From Lachnospiraceae bacterium UBA935 (GTDB taxonomy: Bacteria > Bacillota > Clostridia > Lachnospirales > Lachnospiraceae): a DNA stretch of 63,287 nt. A model generated the notes under the pieces. That model saw nothing but the letters and a program-made list of their open reading frames with translations, was not told the DNA's origin and did not search any database. The position numbers and the translations under genes are program-made. This document shows, one piece after another, positions 43,448-51,894 of this stretch (the stretch's first letter is position 1; each line of letters begins with the position of its first letter). Location of the stretch: positions 1-63,287 of the forward strand of contig DBDJ01000056.1 of NCBI GenBank assembly GCA_002293525.1, given 5' to 3'.

Positions 43448-44809
43448 ATGCGAATCATTATTATCGGCTGCGGAAATGTGGGAATGGCCCTTATCGAACA
43501 GCTCAGCATAGAAGACGAAGGTCATGACCTGACAGTCATTGATTCCCGGGCGGAGTCCGTGCAGGCTGCGGCGGAACGCTATGACGTAAGGGGCATCATC
43601 GGGAACGGTGCCAGCTACTCGATCCAGAAGGAAGCCGGGATCAAGACGGCCAACCTGCTGATTGCCGTTACCGGCTCAGATGAGCTGAACCTGCTCTGCT
43701 GCCTATTCGCCAGAAAAAAACGCGAGTGCCACACGATTGCCAGGGTCAGGAACCCGCTGTATATTAAGGAAGTCGGCTACATCATGGAAGAACTGGGAAT
43801 CGCCATGATCATCAACCCGGAGTACACAGCAGCGAAGGAAATGTCGAATCTGCTGAAGTTTCCTTCCGCTCTGGAAATTAATACCTTTGCCAAAGGGCGG
43901 GCAGAACTGGTAAGATGTATAGTAGAGGATGACTCGGTTTTGCGTGGCCTGTCGCTCAAGGAAGTGTCTGAACGGTTCCGGTGCAACGTGCTGTTTTGTA
44001 TCGTAGAACGCGGGGATGAAGTGTTTATCCCGTCGGGGAATTTTGTCCTGCGGGCCAAAGACGAGATATCCATTATGGGCACGAATAAAAACATGGTCGC
44101 CTTTTTTAAGAAGCTGAATCTTCCGACTGCCAGGGCTAAGAGCGCGGTGCTCGTCGGCGGCGGTGAGATTGCTTTTTACCTGACGAAAGAACTGCTCAGT
44201 GTCGGCACGGATGTCAAGATCATCGAAAAGGACCGGAAGCGCTGCCTGGAACTGAGCGAAGCTTTTCCGCAGGCTATCATAATCAATGGCGACGGTTCCG
44301 ACCGGAACCTGCTGCTGGAAGCGGGACTGGAGAATACCGAATCTTTTGTATCGCTGACCAATAAAGACGAAGAAAATATTTTCATGAGTCTTTATGCCAA
44401 AAGTGTCTCGCGGGCCAAGCTGATTACCCGGATACACCGGATCGCGTTTGATGACATCCTGGAAGGATTAGAACTCGGCAGCCTGATTTATCCCCGGCAT
44501 ATTACGGCGGAATATATTATCCGCTATGTGCGGGCGATGCACAATTCGCTGGAAAGCCATATCGAGACGCTGCACCGCTTGAATAACGACAAGGCAGAAG
44601 CCCTTGAATTCTACATAAAAAGCGACGGCCCGGTGGTGGGGAAAGCTTTGAAAGATTTGAAGTTAAAGCCGAATATCCTGATCGGTATTATCAGTCATAA
44701 AGACACAACCCTGATTCCAGGCGGCCAGGACATGATCCAGGTCGGCGATACGGTGGTGGTGATTACGACAGTTTCCGGGCTGGATGAGATTGCCGACATC
44801 CTGCTGTGA
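43448..44809 (+). CDS. trkA: Trk potassium uptake regulatory subunit TrkA
   Basis: 453 residues with two RCK repeats. Each starts with a nucleotide-binding GxGxxG-type fold (IIIIGCGNVGMAL; SAVLVGGGEIAFYL), followed by a TrkA_C domain. It sits on the cytoplasmic side of TrkH and gates potassium flow with NAD(H)/ATP. ATG 43448 follows AGGAGA; the frame is open further upstream but without a start site. trkH follows after 110 bases. Confidence 0.95.
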   Translation: MRIIIIGCGNVGMALIEQLSIEDEGHDLTVIDSRAESVQAAAERYDVRGIIGNGASYSIQKEAGIKTANLLIAVTGSDELNLLCCLFARKKRECHTIARVRNPLYIKEVGYIMEELGIAMIINPEYTAAKEMSNLLKFPSALEINTFAKGRAELVRCIVEDDSVLRGLSLKEVSERFRCNVLFCIVERGDEVFIPSGNFVLRAKDEISIMGTNKNMVAFFKKLNLPTARAKSAVLVGGGEIAFYLTKELLSVGTDVKIIEKDRKRCLELSEAFPQAIIINGDGSDRNLLLEAGLENTESFVSLTNKDEENIFMSLYAKSVSRAKLITRIHRIAFDDILEGLELGSLIYPRHITAEYIIRYVRAMHNSLESHIETLHRLNNDKAEALEFYIKSDGPVVGKALKDLKLKPNILIGIISHKDTTLIPGGQDMIQVGDTVVVITTVSGLDEIADILL

Positions 44810-44916
44810 AAAGACGGGACTTTGAAAGGACAGGGATTCGTGAAGGAACCGGGGGCTGTGAAAAGAGCAGGGACTGAGTAAAAGCCGGGAACTGTAAAAG
44901 AGGAACGGGGAAAGAC
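44803..44916. repeat. Degenerate tandem repeats between trkA and trkH
   Basis: CTGTGAAAAGACGGGACT (containing the trkA stop) recurs as CTGTGAAAAGAGCAGGGACT at 44856, then as degraded copies around GCCGGGAACTGTAAAAG. Each copy carries a GGGAACT- or GGAAC-like piece. Confidence 0.65.
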
Positions 44917-44919
44917 GGG

Positions 44920-46356
44920 ATGAATTTTTCTATTATTCGTTATATTTTGTTTTGTGTACTGGAGTTTATCGGTGTTTTTATGTCGCTGCCTTGTCTGGTC
45001 GCGGTATTTTATAAAGAAAAAAGCGGGTTTGCTTTTCTGGCGGTGATGCTGTTCGCCTTGCTGATCGGAGAAGTCGGCCGTCGGTTTAAGCCGAAAAGTA
45101 AGGTTTTTTATGCCAGAGAAGGGTTTGTGACAGTGTCCTTAAGCTGGCTGATGTTAAGTGTTGTCGGTGCGCTTCCGTTTCTCCTGAGCGGCGAGATCCC
45201 GTCCTTTACCGATGCATTATATGAGACGATTGCCGGGATCACGACTACCGGCAACAGTATTTTGCTGGATGTGGAGGTACTCTCCAAGTGCATCCAGTTC
45301 TGGCGGCTGTTTACCCACTGGATCGGCGGGATGGGGGTGCTGGTACTGATCTTGGCGGTGATGCCGCTTTCCGGCAGCTATAACATGCATCTGATGCGGG
45401 CTGAAAGCCCGGGGCCGTCGGTAGGCAAACTGGTACCTAAGATAAGGCATACGGCTATCATCTTGTATGGGATCTATGTCGCGATGACCGCAGTTCAGGT
45501 GATTGCCCTGCTGATCGCCGGTCTGCCCCTTTTTGATTCCCTGACGATGAGTTTTTCCACCATGGGGACAGGCGGGTTCGGTATCGTGAACACGAGCGCG
45601 GCAAGCTATAGCGCGGCAGTTCAGATTATCTTGTTGGTCTTCATGTTATTGTGCGGGATTAATTTTAATGTCTTTTATCTTTTTCTCATCAAAAAGCCCA
45701 AGGATGTCCTGATGAATTCGGAAATGCGCTGGTATCTGATTTTTATCCTGCTGTCTTCAGGGTGCTTTCTGATCAATATCCTGCCCCTTTTTGACAGCTT
45801 GGGCGAGGCCGTGCGGCACGCTCTGTTTCAGTCGGTATCGATTATTACGACCACCGGCCTGACCACTACCGATTATATGCAGTGGCCGGTTCTGGCTCAG
45901 ACCGTTATTTTTCTGCTGTCGATCTGCGGAGCCTGTGCCGGCAGTACCGGCGGCGGCTTCAAGGTATCGCGGGTAATTATCCTGTTCCGGACGGTGCAGA
46001 ACGAGCTGCTGCATGTGATCCATCCCAAAAGCGTGCGGAAGGTTCAGTATGATGGCCGCAATCTGGGCGGAGAGGTAACCAAGTCGGTGCAAGTCTATCT
46101 GGTTATTTATGTTATGGTATTTCTGGGCTCCGCTCTGCTTATTTCCGTGGACGGCTTTGATTTTGCCACCAATATGTCGGCGGTTGCCGCCTGTCTCAAT
46201 AATATCGGGCCGGGGCTGAATGCGGTCGGGCCGACGGGAAATTTTTCGATATTCTCGGTATTTTCTAAATATGTGCTGATGTTTGACATGCTAGTCGGCA
46301 GGCTGGAACTGATTCCCCTTTTGATCTTGCTGACCCCGCGGACGTGGAAGAAATAA
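44920..46356 (+). CDS. trkH: Trk potassium transporter membrane subunit TrkH
   Basis: 478 residues with four pore loops. Selectivity segments include ETIAGITTTGNSILLD, FSTMGTGGFGIVN, QSVSIITTTGLTTTDY and ACLNNIGPGLNAVGPTGNF. The arrangement after trkA on one strand is standard. ATG 44920 follows GGGGAAAG-type sequence. Confidence 0.95.
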   Translation: MNFSIIRYILFCVLEFIGVFMSLPCLVAVFYKEKSGFAFLAVMLFALLIGEVGRRFKPKSKVFYAREGFVTVSLSWLMLSVVGALPFLLSGEIPSFTDALYETIAGITTTGNSILLDVEVLSKCIQFWRLFTHWIGGMGVLVLILAVMPLSGSYNMHLMRAESPGPSVGKLVPKIRHTAIILYGIYVAMTAVQVIALLIAGLPLFDSLTMSFSTMGTGGFGIVNTSAASYSAAVQIILLVFMLLCGINFNVFYLFLIKKPKDVLMNSEMRWYLIFILLSSGCFLINILPLFDSLGEAVRHALFQSVSIITTTGLTTTDYMQWPVLAQTVIFLLSICGACAGSTGGGFKVSRVIILFRTVQNELLHVIHPKSVRKVQYDGRNLGGEVTKSVQVYLVIYVMVFLGSALLISVDGFDFATNMSAVAACLNNIGPGLNAVGPTGNFSIFSVFSKYVLMFDMLVGRLELIPLLILLTPRTWKK

Positions 46357-46371
46357 AGAGGAGGATAACGA

Positions 46372-47556
46372 TTGCTGTTTAAAAAAGCGGTCAAATACAT
46401 ACCGGCGTTCCTGTTTCTGTCGGCGGTTCTCTTAAATGCCGTGGCATGGAGCAGTACGCCGTTTTGTGATTTTTATGTGATCCATATATTTCCAGCGGCG
46501 GCGGAAACCTATGGCCGTTTTTCGGCACTGTTTCCCTTCTCTATCGGGGAATGGATGCTGGCAGCGGCTTTTTTGATGCTCGTTGCGGCGGCAGGAGGCG
46601 GCCTGGCCTGTCTGGCGGCCCGTCGGCTCTTTCCATGGTACCGTCGCTACCTGAAGCTCTGCGGGACGATTGCTTCTGTGGCCTGTCTGGTCATGACGCT
46701 CAATTGCTTTATACTCTATCACTGCTCCCCGATTACCGACATGTATGAGATAGGAGGGCAGGGCAGGAGCGAATACGGCCCGGAAGTGCGGGGCGGGGGA
46801 GAGTACGGCCCGGAAGTGCGGGGCGAGGGAGAGTACGGTAGGGAAGAGCTGGCGCTGCTGCGGGATTATGTGGTGACGCAGGCCAACGAACTGGCGGAAC
46901 AGCTGCCGCGGGATGAAAAAGGTTACATCGACGAGACCGTCGGCGGCGACATCATTGCCCGTACCAAAACGGAGATGAACCGGCTTGGCGAAGCATACCC
47001 GCGTCTGTCCGGCTACTACCCTGAACCGAAACCTTTCTTGAGTTCGCATTTTTTCAGCCAGCAATATATCATGGGATATTATTTCCCGTTTTCCATGGAG
47101 GCAAATTATAATGATACCATGTATGTCGTAAATAAGCCGACGACCATATGCCATGAGCTGTCGCATCTGAAAGGGTTTATTTACGAAGATGAGGCCAATT
47201 TCATCGGGTTCTTGGCCTGTGTGGGCTCGGAAGATCCTTTGTTTCAATACAGTGCCTATCTGAGCGTGATCGGCTACCTGGACTATGACTTCTATGAAGC
47301 GGTGGGCCGGGATGCCGATGCCTACCGGTCTCATCCGCCCATCAGCGAGCTGGTAAGGCGTGACGATATTTTCCTGACTCCGGAAGCATGGGAGGAAGTA
47401 GAGGAAACGGCTCTGCTGGACACAGAGCTGGTCAAAGAGGTCTCCGGCGAGATCATCGAGACCAATCTTACCCTGAACGGCGTAGCCGACGGTGCGGCCA
47501 GTTACGGAAGGGTGGTCGGGCTGCTGCTGAGGTATTATGACGGGGTGTTGTGGTGA
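46372..47556 (+). CDS. DUF3810 membrane metalloprotease-like protein
   Basis: 394 residues. Three N-terminal membrane segments are followed by an acidic linker with two and a half 30-base repeats (EYGPEVRGGG, EYGPEVRGEG, EYGREE). A soluble domain then holds the zinc motif HELSH (H261, E262, H265) and a second acidic site in EDEANFIGFLAC. This is the DUF3810 pattern; the protease activity is inferred. TTG 46372 follows GAGGAGG at 8 bases, 15 bases after trkH. Confidence 0.85.
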   Translation: MLFKKAVKYIPAFLFLSAVLLNAVAWSSTPFCDFYVIHIFPAAAETYGRFSALFPFSIGEWMLAAAFLMLVAAAGGGLACLAARRLFPWYRRYLKLCGTIASVACLVMTLNCFILYHCSPITDMYEIGGQGRSEYGPEVRGGGEYGPEVRGEGEYGREELALLRDYVVTQANELAEQLPRDEKGYIDETVGGDIIARTKTEMNRLGEAYPRLSGYYPEPKPFLSSHFFSQQYIMGYYFPFSMEANYNDTMYVVNKPTTICHELSHLKGFIYEDEANFIGFLACVGSEDPLFQYSAYLSVIGYLDYDFYEAVGRDADAYRSHPPISELVRRDDIFLTPEAWEEVEETALLDTELVKEVSGEIIETNLTLNGVADGAASYGRVVGLLLRYYDGVLW

Positions 47557-47604
47557 AGAAAAGCGGCGGACAAATAATTTGGCAGATAAATTTGCATAAA
47601 ACAG

Positions 47605-47633
47605 TTGACAATATCAGGAAAAACCTTTAAAAT
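47605..47633 (+). promoter_or_regulatory. Promoter of tRNA-Leu
   Basis: TTGACA (47605-47610), 17 bases, TAAAAT (47628-47633), ending 11 bases before the tRNA. Confidence 0.75.
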
Positions 47634-47644
47634 AGCATTTGCAT

Positions 47645-47727
47645 GCAGGAATGGCGGAATGGCAGACGCGCACGGTTCAGGTCCGTGTGGTAGCAATACC
47701 ATGAGAGTTCAAGTCTCTTTTCCTGCA
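47645..47727 (+). tRNA. tRNA-Leu (anticodon CAG)
   Basis: 83 bases with a long variable arm, as in leucine tRNAs. Acceptor GCAGGAA/TTCCTGC, anticodon arm CACGG-TTCAGGT-CCGTG, T loop TTCAAGT. CCA is not encoded. Confidence 0.93.
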
Positions 47728-47802
47728 CTATATCATGATTATACGAACCCTGTTCCGGTTGGGGATGCTTGGGGGTTTGTAGTTTTCTATGAATGATGAT
47801 TA

Positions 47803-47844
47803 GGCAGAACGGGCGGTATCAGTTATGATACTGCCCGTTCTGCT
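47803..47844 (+). terminator. Long hairpin after tRNA-Leu
   Basis: GCAGAACGGGC and GGTATCA pair with TGATAC and TGCCCGTTCTGC; TTTAG follows. Likely terminator of the tRNA transcript, with a short T tract. Confidence 0.65.
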
Positions 47845-47909
47845 TTAGATCAAGGGCAAACGACAGGTTCATTTTGGCGAAACAATGGAACCTGTTGGAG
47901 GTGAAAGCA

Positions 47910-47972
47910 ATGTTGAACATTGAGCTTATCAAAGAAACATTATTGACTTCTTTTCTTCATTCATTTTCATAA
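47910..47972 (+). other. 20-codon frame with a strong ribosome site
   Basis: GGAGGTGAAAGCA precedes ATG 47910, and the frame MLNIELIKETLLTSFLHSF ends at TAA 47970-47972. It runs against the end of the minus-strand gene at 47957. It may be a peptide or only the start of a lost gene. Confidence 0.2.
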
Positions 47973-48316
47973 TAGGGAACAACATAATAATACATTTTGA
48001 TCATGGTTGACCAGTGGTATACTTTCCACAGCTCCGTGCTTCGTCCCTGATAGATCAGCGGCCTGCTGGAACGGTAAATGCTATAATTGCTTTTATAGCT
48101 GACTATTTCATAGTCAACATGCTCAGCTTCCGCCAGACCTTCGCTGACAAGAAATCGGCTTATTTCATCGGGAATGGGATCTGGTGTTGTGGTTTTTATG
48201 ATATATACCGTGTAGATCACACAAAAACTCACCAACATAAACAGGATCATAAACAAACGAAGTCTTATGGTCTTTGGAGTCTTTATAGGAATATTATTTT
48301 TTTCAGAATTCGTCAC
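47957..48316 (-). CDS. Hypothetical membrane-anchored protein
   Basis: 119 residues with one N-terminal transmembrane helix (LFMILFMLVSFCVIYTVYII) and an extracellular domain of about 75 residues. That domain includes SNYSIYRSSRPLIYQGRST and ends in a Tyr-rich strand. A GTG start at 48316 follows AAGGGGG. Divergent from the Agr-like regulator gene. I do not recognise the family; it is too short and has too few helices to be AgrB. Confidence 0.65.
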   Translation of the reverse strand: MTNSEKNNIPIKTPKTIRLRLFMILFMLVSFCVIYTVYIIKTTTPDPIPDEISRFLVSEGLAEAEHVDYEIVSYKSNYSIYRSSRPLIYQGRSTELWKVYHWSTMIKMYYYVVPYYENE

Positions 48317-48532
48317 AAAAGAACCCCCTTGATTTTTTTGTTTTTATTATACACAAAAAATGTACTGATGCGTTGAATTATTACCTTACCAATCGTATTC
48401 AATGTAATCACAAGTTTTTGTGGAAATAATTGACATTTTTATTATTACATTATATAATAATTCTTATATTATAGTTTATTCAAATTATTATTATTATTTT
48501 AGAATAACATGATAAGATTATGAGAGGATGCT

Positions 48533-49264
48533 ATGATCAAAGTTGCAATATGTGAAGACAGCGCCAAGACGGCTGGAATTATAGATCAGACGCTTCATGA
48601 CTACGCCGACTGCATTATGCTTAAGATCGATACCGAAGTTTACGGAAGCGCTGAGGAACTGTATGCGGACTTAATCAACGGTATTTCCTATGATATGATG
48701 TTCCTTGATATTGAGCTGAAACAGCTGGATGGCATCAAGCTGGGGCAGATGATAAGAAATGAATTAAATAATTCCGCAGTCTTAATAACCATTGTCACGG
48801 TACATGCCAATTTATTCAAGGAATTTTTTGATGCTGAGCCGCAGCAGCTGGTTTTAAAACCATTTTCACAGGAAGATATCATGGAAGCATTCAAGAAAAT
48901 GCATAGCAGATATGAAAGAATGGTTCGGGATTGCTTTGTTTACAAATTTGGCAGGGACTATTACCGGGTACCGATTAAAGACATCATTTATTTCCGTATT
49001 GAAAATAGATGCATCCATATCAAGACCGTCGCGAAAGAAGATTTTTTCCCTGGTAACCTTGTCAAAGTGGAAGAGAAGTTACGAGACAGCGGATTTTTTT
49101 TCCGGGCTAACAAAAACTACTATGTCAATTACATGCATGTTTCCAGAGTATCAACGACAGAGGTATTACTGTTTACCAATGAGACCATCCATCTGGGAGC
49201 CGGCACCCATAAAAAGCTCCTTACCAGACAGGCTGAACTGCATAATTTGAAGAAATATACATAA
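48533..49264 (+). CDS. LytTR response regulator (AgrA-like)
   Basis: 243 residues. Receiver domain with CEDS at 7-10 and phospho-acceptor D59 in MMFLDIELKQLDG, then a LytTR DNA-binding domain from about residue 140 (RDYYRVPIKDIIYFRIENR; FFRANKNYYVNYMHVSRV). Such regulators bind pairs of 9-base repeats. It is followed by an AgrD-like peptide and an AgrC-like kinase. The AT-rich 216-base region before it likely has its promoter. Confidence 0.92.
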   Translation: MIKVAICEDSAKTAGIIDQTLHDYADCIMLKIDTEVYGSAEELYADLINGISYDMMFLDIELKQLDGIKLGQMIRNELNNSAVLITIVTVHANLFKEFFDAEPQQLVLKPFSQEDIMEAFKKMHSRYERMVRDCFVYKFGRDYYRVPIKDIIYFRIENRCIHIKTVAKEDFFPGNLVKVEEKLRDSGFFFRANKNYYVNYMHVSRVSTTEVLLFTNETIHLGAGTHKKLLTRQAELHNLKKYT

Positions 49265-49296
49265 ATACATACAAAAGAAAACTAAGGAGGTACATA

Positions 49297-49428
49297 ATGA
49301 AAAAGGATGTTTCCCAAAAGGTGGCAGGATTGGCTCTGCGGATTACTAAAATGAATGTTAATTCATTTTGCATGAGTATTTTTTATCAGCCCAAGCTGCC
49401 CCGAAACTGTGAAAAATTAAGTAAGTAA
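49297..49428 (+). CDS. AgrD-like autoinducer precursor peptide
   Basis: 43 residues, ATG 49297 behind a perfect AAGGAGG. The layout fits cyclic lactone autoinducer precursors: an amphipathic lysine-containing leader (MKKDVSQKVAGLALRITKM), then a core NSFCMSIFYQP with the Cys that would form the thiolactone, then the YQPKLP motif typical of clostridial AgrD. The tail NCEKLSK is basic and has a second Cys, whereas classical tails are acidic. It sits between the AgrA-like and AgrC-like genes. No agrB is in the window. Confidence 0.78.
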   Translation: MKKDVSQKVAGLALRITKMNVNSFCMSIFYQPKLPRNCEKLSK

Positions 49429-49453
49429 GATCACACAGTTTATCAGATGGATT

Positions 49454-49483
49454 TTTGAGGTGTATTGGATAATATGCCTCAAA
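49454..49483 (+). terminator. Partial terminator between agrD-like and agrC-like genes
   Basis: TTTGAGG pairs with CCTCAAA around a 16-base loop and is followed by TTTTC. A leaky stop here would favour the peptide over the kinase. CAGTTAAG at 49488-49495 resembles a LytTR half-site. Confidence 0.45.
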
Positions 49484-49519
49484 TTTTCAGTTAAGAAGAA
49501 TCGATTAGGGGGTATGATA

Positions 49520-50806
49520 ATGAATATCATAATTTATAAATTATTTACCATTGCTTTAAGCTTATTGAATACCTATATAACTTACCGGATGATGCAAGTT
49601 TTAAATAAATCCTATGCCTATAACAAAAGGATTGAATTTTTGTCTTATATTTCGTTTTCCCTGTTTAATATCATCTTTGTAGAATTTGTTCATATTTCTT
49701 CGATAATATTATTGAGCGTCCTTTTGTCTTTATTTGCGATATCCTTCAATTACCATTCCAAAATCAGGACTAAAATATTTTCCGTGCTGGTCACGGTGTT
49801 CATATTGAATATGTCAGAATTAGCCACAGCATTTTTCATGCAGCATTCCTTAACGACAACGGCATATGCTGACGGCGCTAGCATCCATTTTTTCATATAC
49901 TGTAGAATTATTGATTTTGTAACCCTGGTTTTTATGCTTAGGCTGGAAGATGAAAATATCTGGGCCAAAAAAACCTTTATTAACTGGTATTCACATATTA
50001 TCATCGCCCTTTTTGCAGTGGTAATCGAGTTTATCATTCTAAGCGACGTACTGACTTCCAGAGAAGTTGTCTTCAACATGGTGCTGATCATCTATATCCT
50101 CGCGGCATTAATCTATCTGTACTTTTATGAACAGTCCAAAAATGAAAAGAGTCAAAGGAAGCTCCAGCACCAGCTTGACAATTACCATATCCAATATAAC
50201 ATGCTGATGTCTACTTCCCATCTGGTTATGGAGATGCATTATAACCTGAAAGAACATCTCGGCGTCATGCGGCAGATTGCTTCCCGAAACGAGCAGCTTG
50301 CGCAGGAAAATAAAGAACTCATCAGCTATATCGACGGCATTACTTCGATAGAAAAAGAAGAAAATAATTTTATCCAGACCGGTAACCTGACTACGGACAG
50401 CATCTTGAGCATGACATTTACCAAAGCCCGAAAGCTAGGGATTGATATCCGGCACGACATCCTGATCCCCAGCGACCTGAATGTGAATGACCTTGATATG
50501 ACAACGATATTGGCCGGGATCCTAAATAGTGCCATTGATGCCATCCGATATTATCCGGATAAGAAATTAGCTTTCGGTATGAAATATGAAAAAGGGATGC
50601 TCCTTATCAATATTTCTCATGCGAATACGGTGGCTGACGAAGAGAGAAAAAAATATAAATACATTTATCCCGATGACATCAATATGCGAGCTGTGGAAAA
50701 GACGGCAGAAAAATATTCCGGCGGTATGAACGGCGGCGTAAACGGTGACAATGTCTATGTCATGGTGATGCTGATTGTTCCCGAAGATAAGACGGCAGTC
50801 GGGTAA
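49520..50806 (+). CDS. AgrC-like sensor histidine kinase (GHKL)
   Basis: 428 residues. About six N-terminal membrane segments (1-200) form the peptide-sensor part. A coiled segment contains the H-box candidate MEMHYNLKEHLGVM, and a GHKL ATPase domain has the N-box LAGILNSAIDAIRYYPDKK. The conserved glycine boxes after it are less clear, as in other AgrC proteins. ATG 49520 follows AGGGGG. It likely senses the peptide encoded upstream and phosphorylates the LytTR regulator. Confidence 0.87.
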   Translation: MNIIIYKLFTIALSLLNTYITYRMMQVLNKSYAYNKRIEFLSYISFSLFNIIFVEFVHISSIILLSVLLSLFAISFNYHSKIRTKIFSVLVTVFILNMSELATAFFMQHSLTTTAYADGASIHFFIYCRIIDFVTLVFMLRLEDENIWAKKTFINWYSHIIIALFAVVIEFIILSDVLTSREVVFNMVLIIYILAALIYLYFYEQSKNEKSQRKLQHQLDNYHIQYNMLMSTSHLVMEMHYNLKEHLGVMRQIASRNEQLAQENKELISYIDGITSIEKEENNFIQTGNLTTDSILSMTFTKARKLGIDIRHDILIPSDLNVNDLDMTTILAGILNSAIDAIRYYPDKKLAFGMKYEKGMLLINISHANTVADEERKKYKYIYPDDINMRAVEKTAEKYSGGMNGGVNGDNVYVMVMLIVPEDKTAVG

Positions 50807-50876
50807 ATATCGTTATGTCTGACTTCTGCTTCATTTGGACCGTCTCTGGTTTTTTGCCCTGTGAGGCTGTCCGGAT

Positions 50877-50924
50877 ATTGTCTGAATTATTGTCTGAGTT
50901 ATTGTCTGAAGTACTGTCTTAAGT
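50877..50924. repeat. Four 12-bp tandem units in the gap after agrC-like
   Basis: ATTGTCTGAATT, ATTGTCTGAGTT, ATTGTCTGAAGT and ACTGTCTTAAGT lie head to tail. The rest of the 394-base gap (50807-51200) shows no gene; the AT-rich part from 50930 probably contains the next promoter. Confidence 0.85.
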
Positions 50925-51200
50925 TAATGACTGAAGTCAATGTATATAGAACTTAATCATTATTTTATCAAATAAACATACAAATGTAAAATAAAAGGCA
51001 ATTCCTTGGTTTTGCAGCAGTTTTGCTTGCAAAAAATCCGTTGCACTGATAAAATAACAATAAATGGAACAACATTTTGACGGACACTTTGGTTGGCCTT
51101 TAATGGAGCATGAAACAGAATAAGGGGGGTGGTAGATTTTAAAACATGGTAACTAATTGTTGAAGAAAGTTCGTTGAATACAAAGGAAAAGGAGTATTTT

Positions 51201-51827
51201 ATGGGAAAATCTTTACGTAGTTTTATTTCAATAACAGTGGCATTGGCCACACTCTTATCGGTCAGTTTGTCGGCAGCTGCCGACGGCGCAAAGCCGGAAT
51301 ATACGGAGCAGGAAATCGCTGCCATGTGGGAAGAGGCGAGCAGCCAGCCGGTCCTGCCTGACAAAAATAGCGGGAGCATGATTGCCACAAGGGCATTCGG
51401 TACCTATCCGACCAGAAAAGGCATTATCCTTGTGACTCCGGATAAATACAAAAATCTGATACCGACCGGCCATGCGGCGATTGTTTACACAAGCGCAACG
51501 GTTGTGGAGTCGGTTGATACCGGCGTGACGACAGGAGCCAACAACTGGAACAGCACGAAAGGCGGATGTTACGGGGTAACCGTATACGGAACGACGACGG
51601 CACAGGATGCTCAGGCAGCTGACTGGTGTTATTCGCAGAGAGGCAAGCCATATAACTGGAATTATATAGATCGGTGGACAAGAAGCTCCTTCTATTGTTC
51701 GCAGCTGGTATATGCGTCATTTCTAGACAATTTCGGCATTGATCTGGATACTGCCGCCTGGCTGTCAGCGGTACATCCGATGGAACTGGTTAATTCAGAT
51801 AATACGTACACGGTTTATGAGAAATAG
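51201..51827 (+). CDS. Secreted YiiX/NlpC-P60-like cysteine peptidase homologue
   Basis: 208 residues. The signal peptide ends near SAAADG. The domain has the permuted papain-like pattern: GHAAIVY with a histidine, then SFYCSQLVYASFLDN with the catalytic Cys. These match YiiX and related NlpC/P60 proteins, which cleave amide bonds in cell wall or host targets. ATG 51201 follows AAAGGAG. It directly follows the Agr-like genes and may be under their control. A lipoprotein gene comes next after 67 bases. Confidence 0.82.
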   Translation: MGKSLRSFISITVALATLLSVSLSAAADGAKPEYTEQEIAAMWEEASSQPVLPDKNSGSMIATRAFGTYPTRKGIILVTPDKYKNLIPTGHAAIVYTSATVVESVDTGVTTGANNWNSTKGGCYGVTVYGTTTAQDAQAADWCYSQRGKPYNWNYIDRWTRSSFYCSQLVYASFLDNFGIDLDTAAWLSAVHPMELVNSDNTYTVYEK

Positions 51828-51894
51828 CAAAATGCGCAGGGCAGCTGTCATTAGCTGCCCCATTACCTAAATAAGGGAATTGAGGAGCATTATC

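Noticed and set aside
46432..47334. Minus-strand 300-codon frame opposite the DUF3810 gene
   Set aside because: The plus strand has membrane segments, an HELSH motif and a ribosome site; the shadow has none.
47957..48316. Possible AgrB
   Set aside because: Only one transmembrane helix and no AgrB His/Cys protease pattern; opposite strand to the Agr-like genes.
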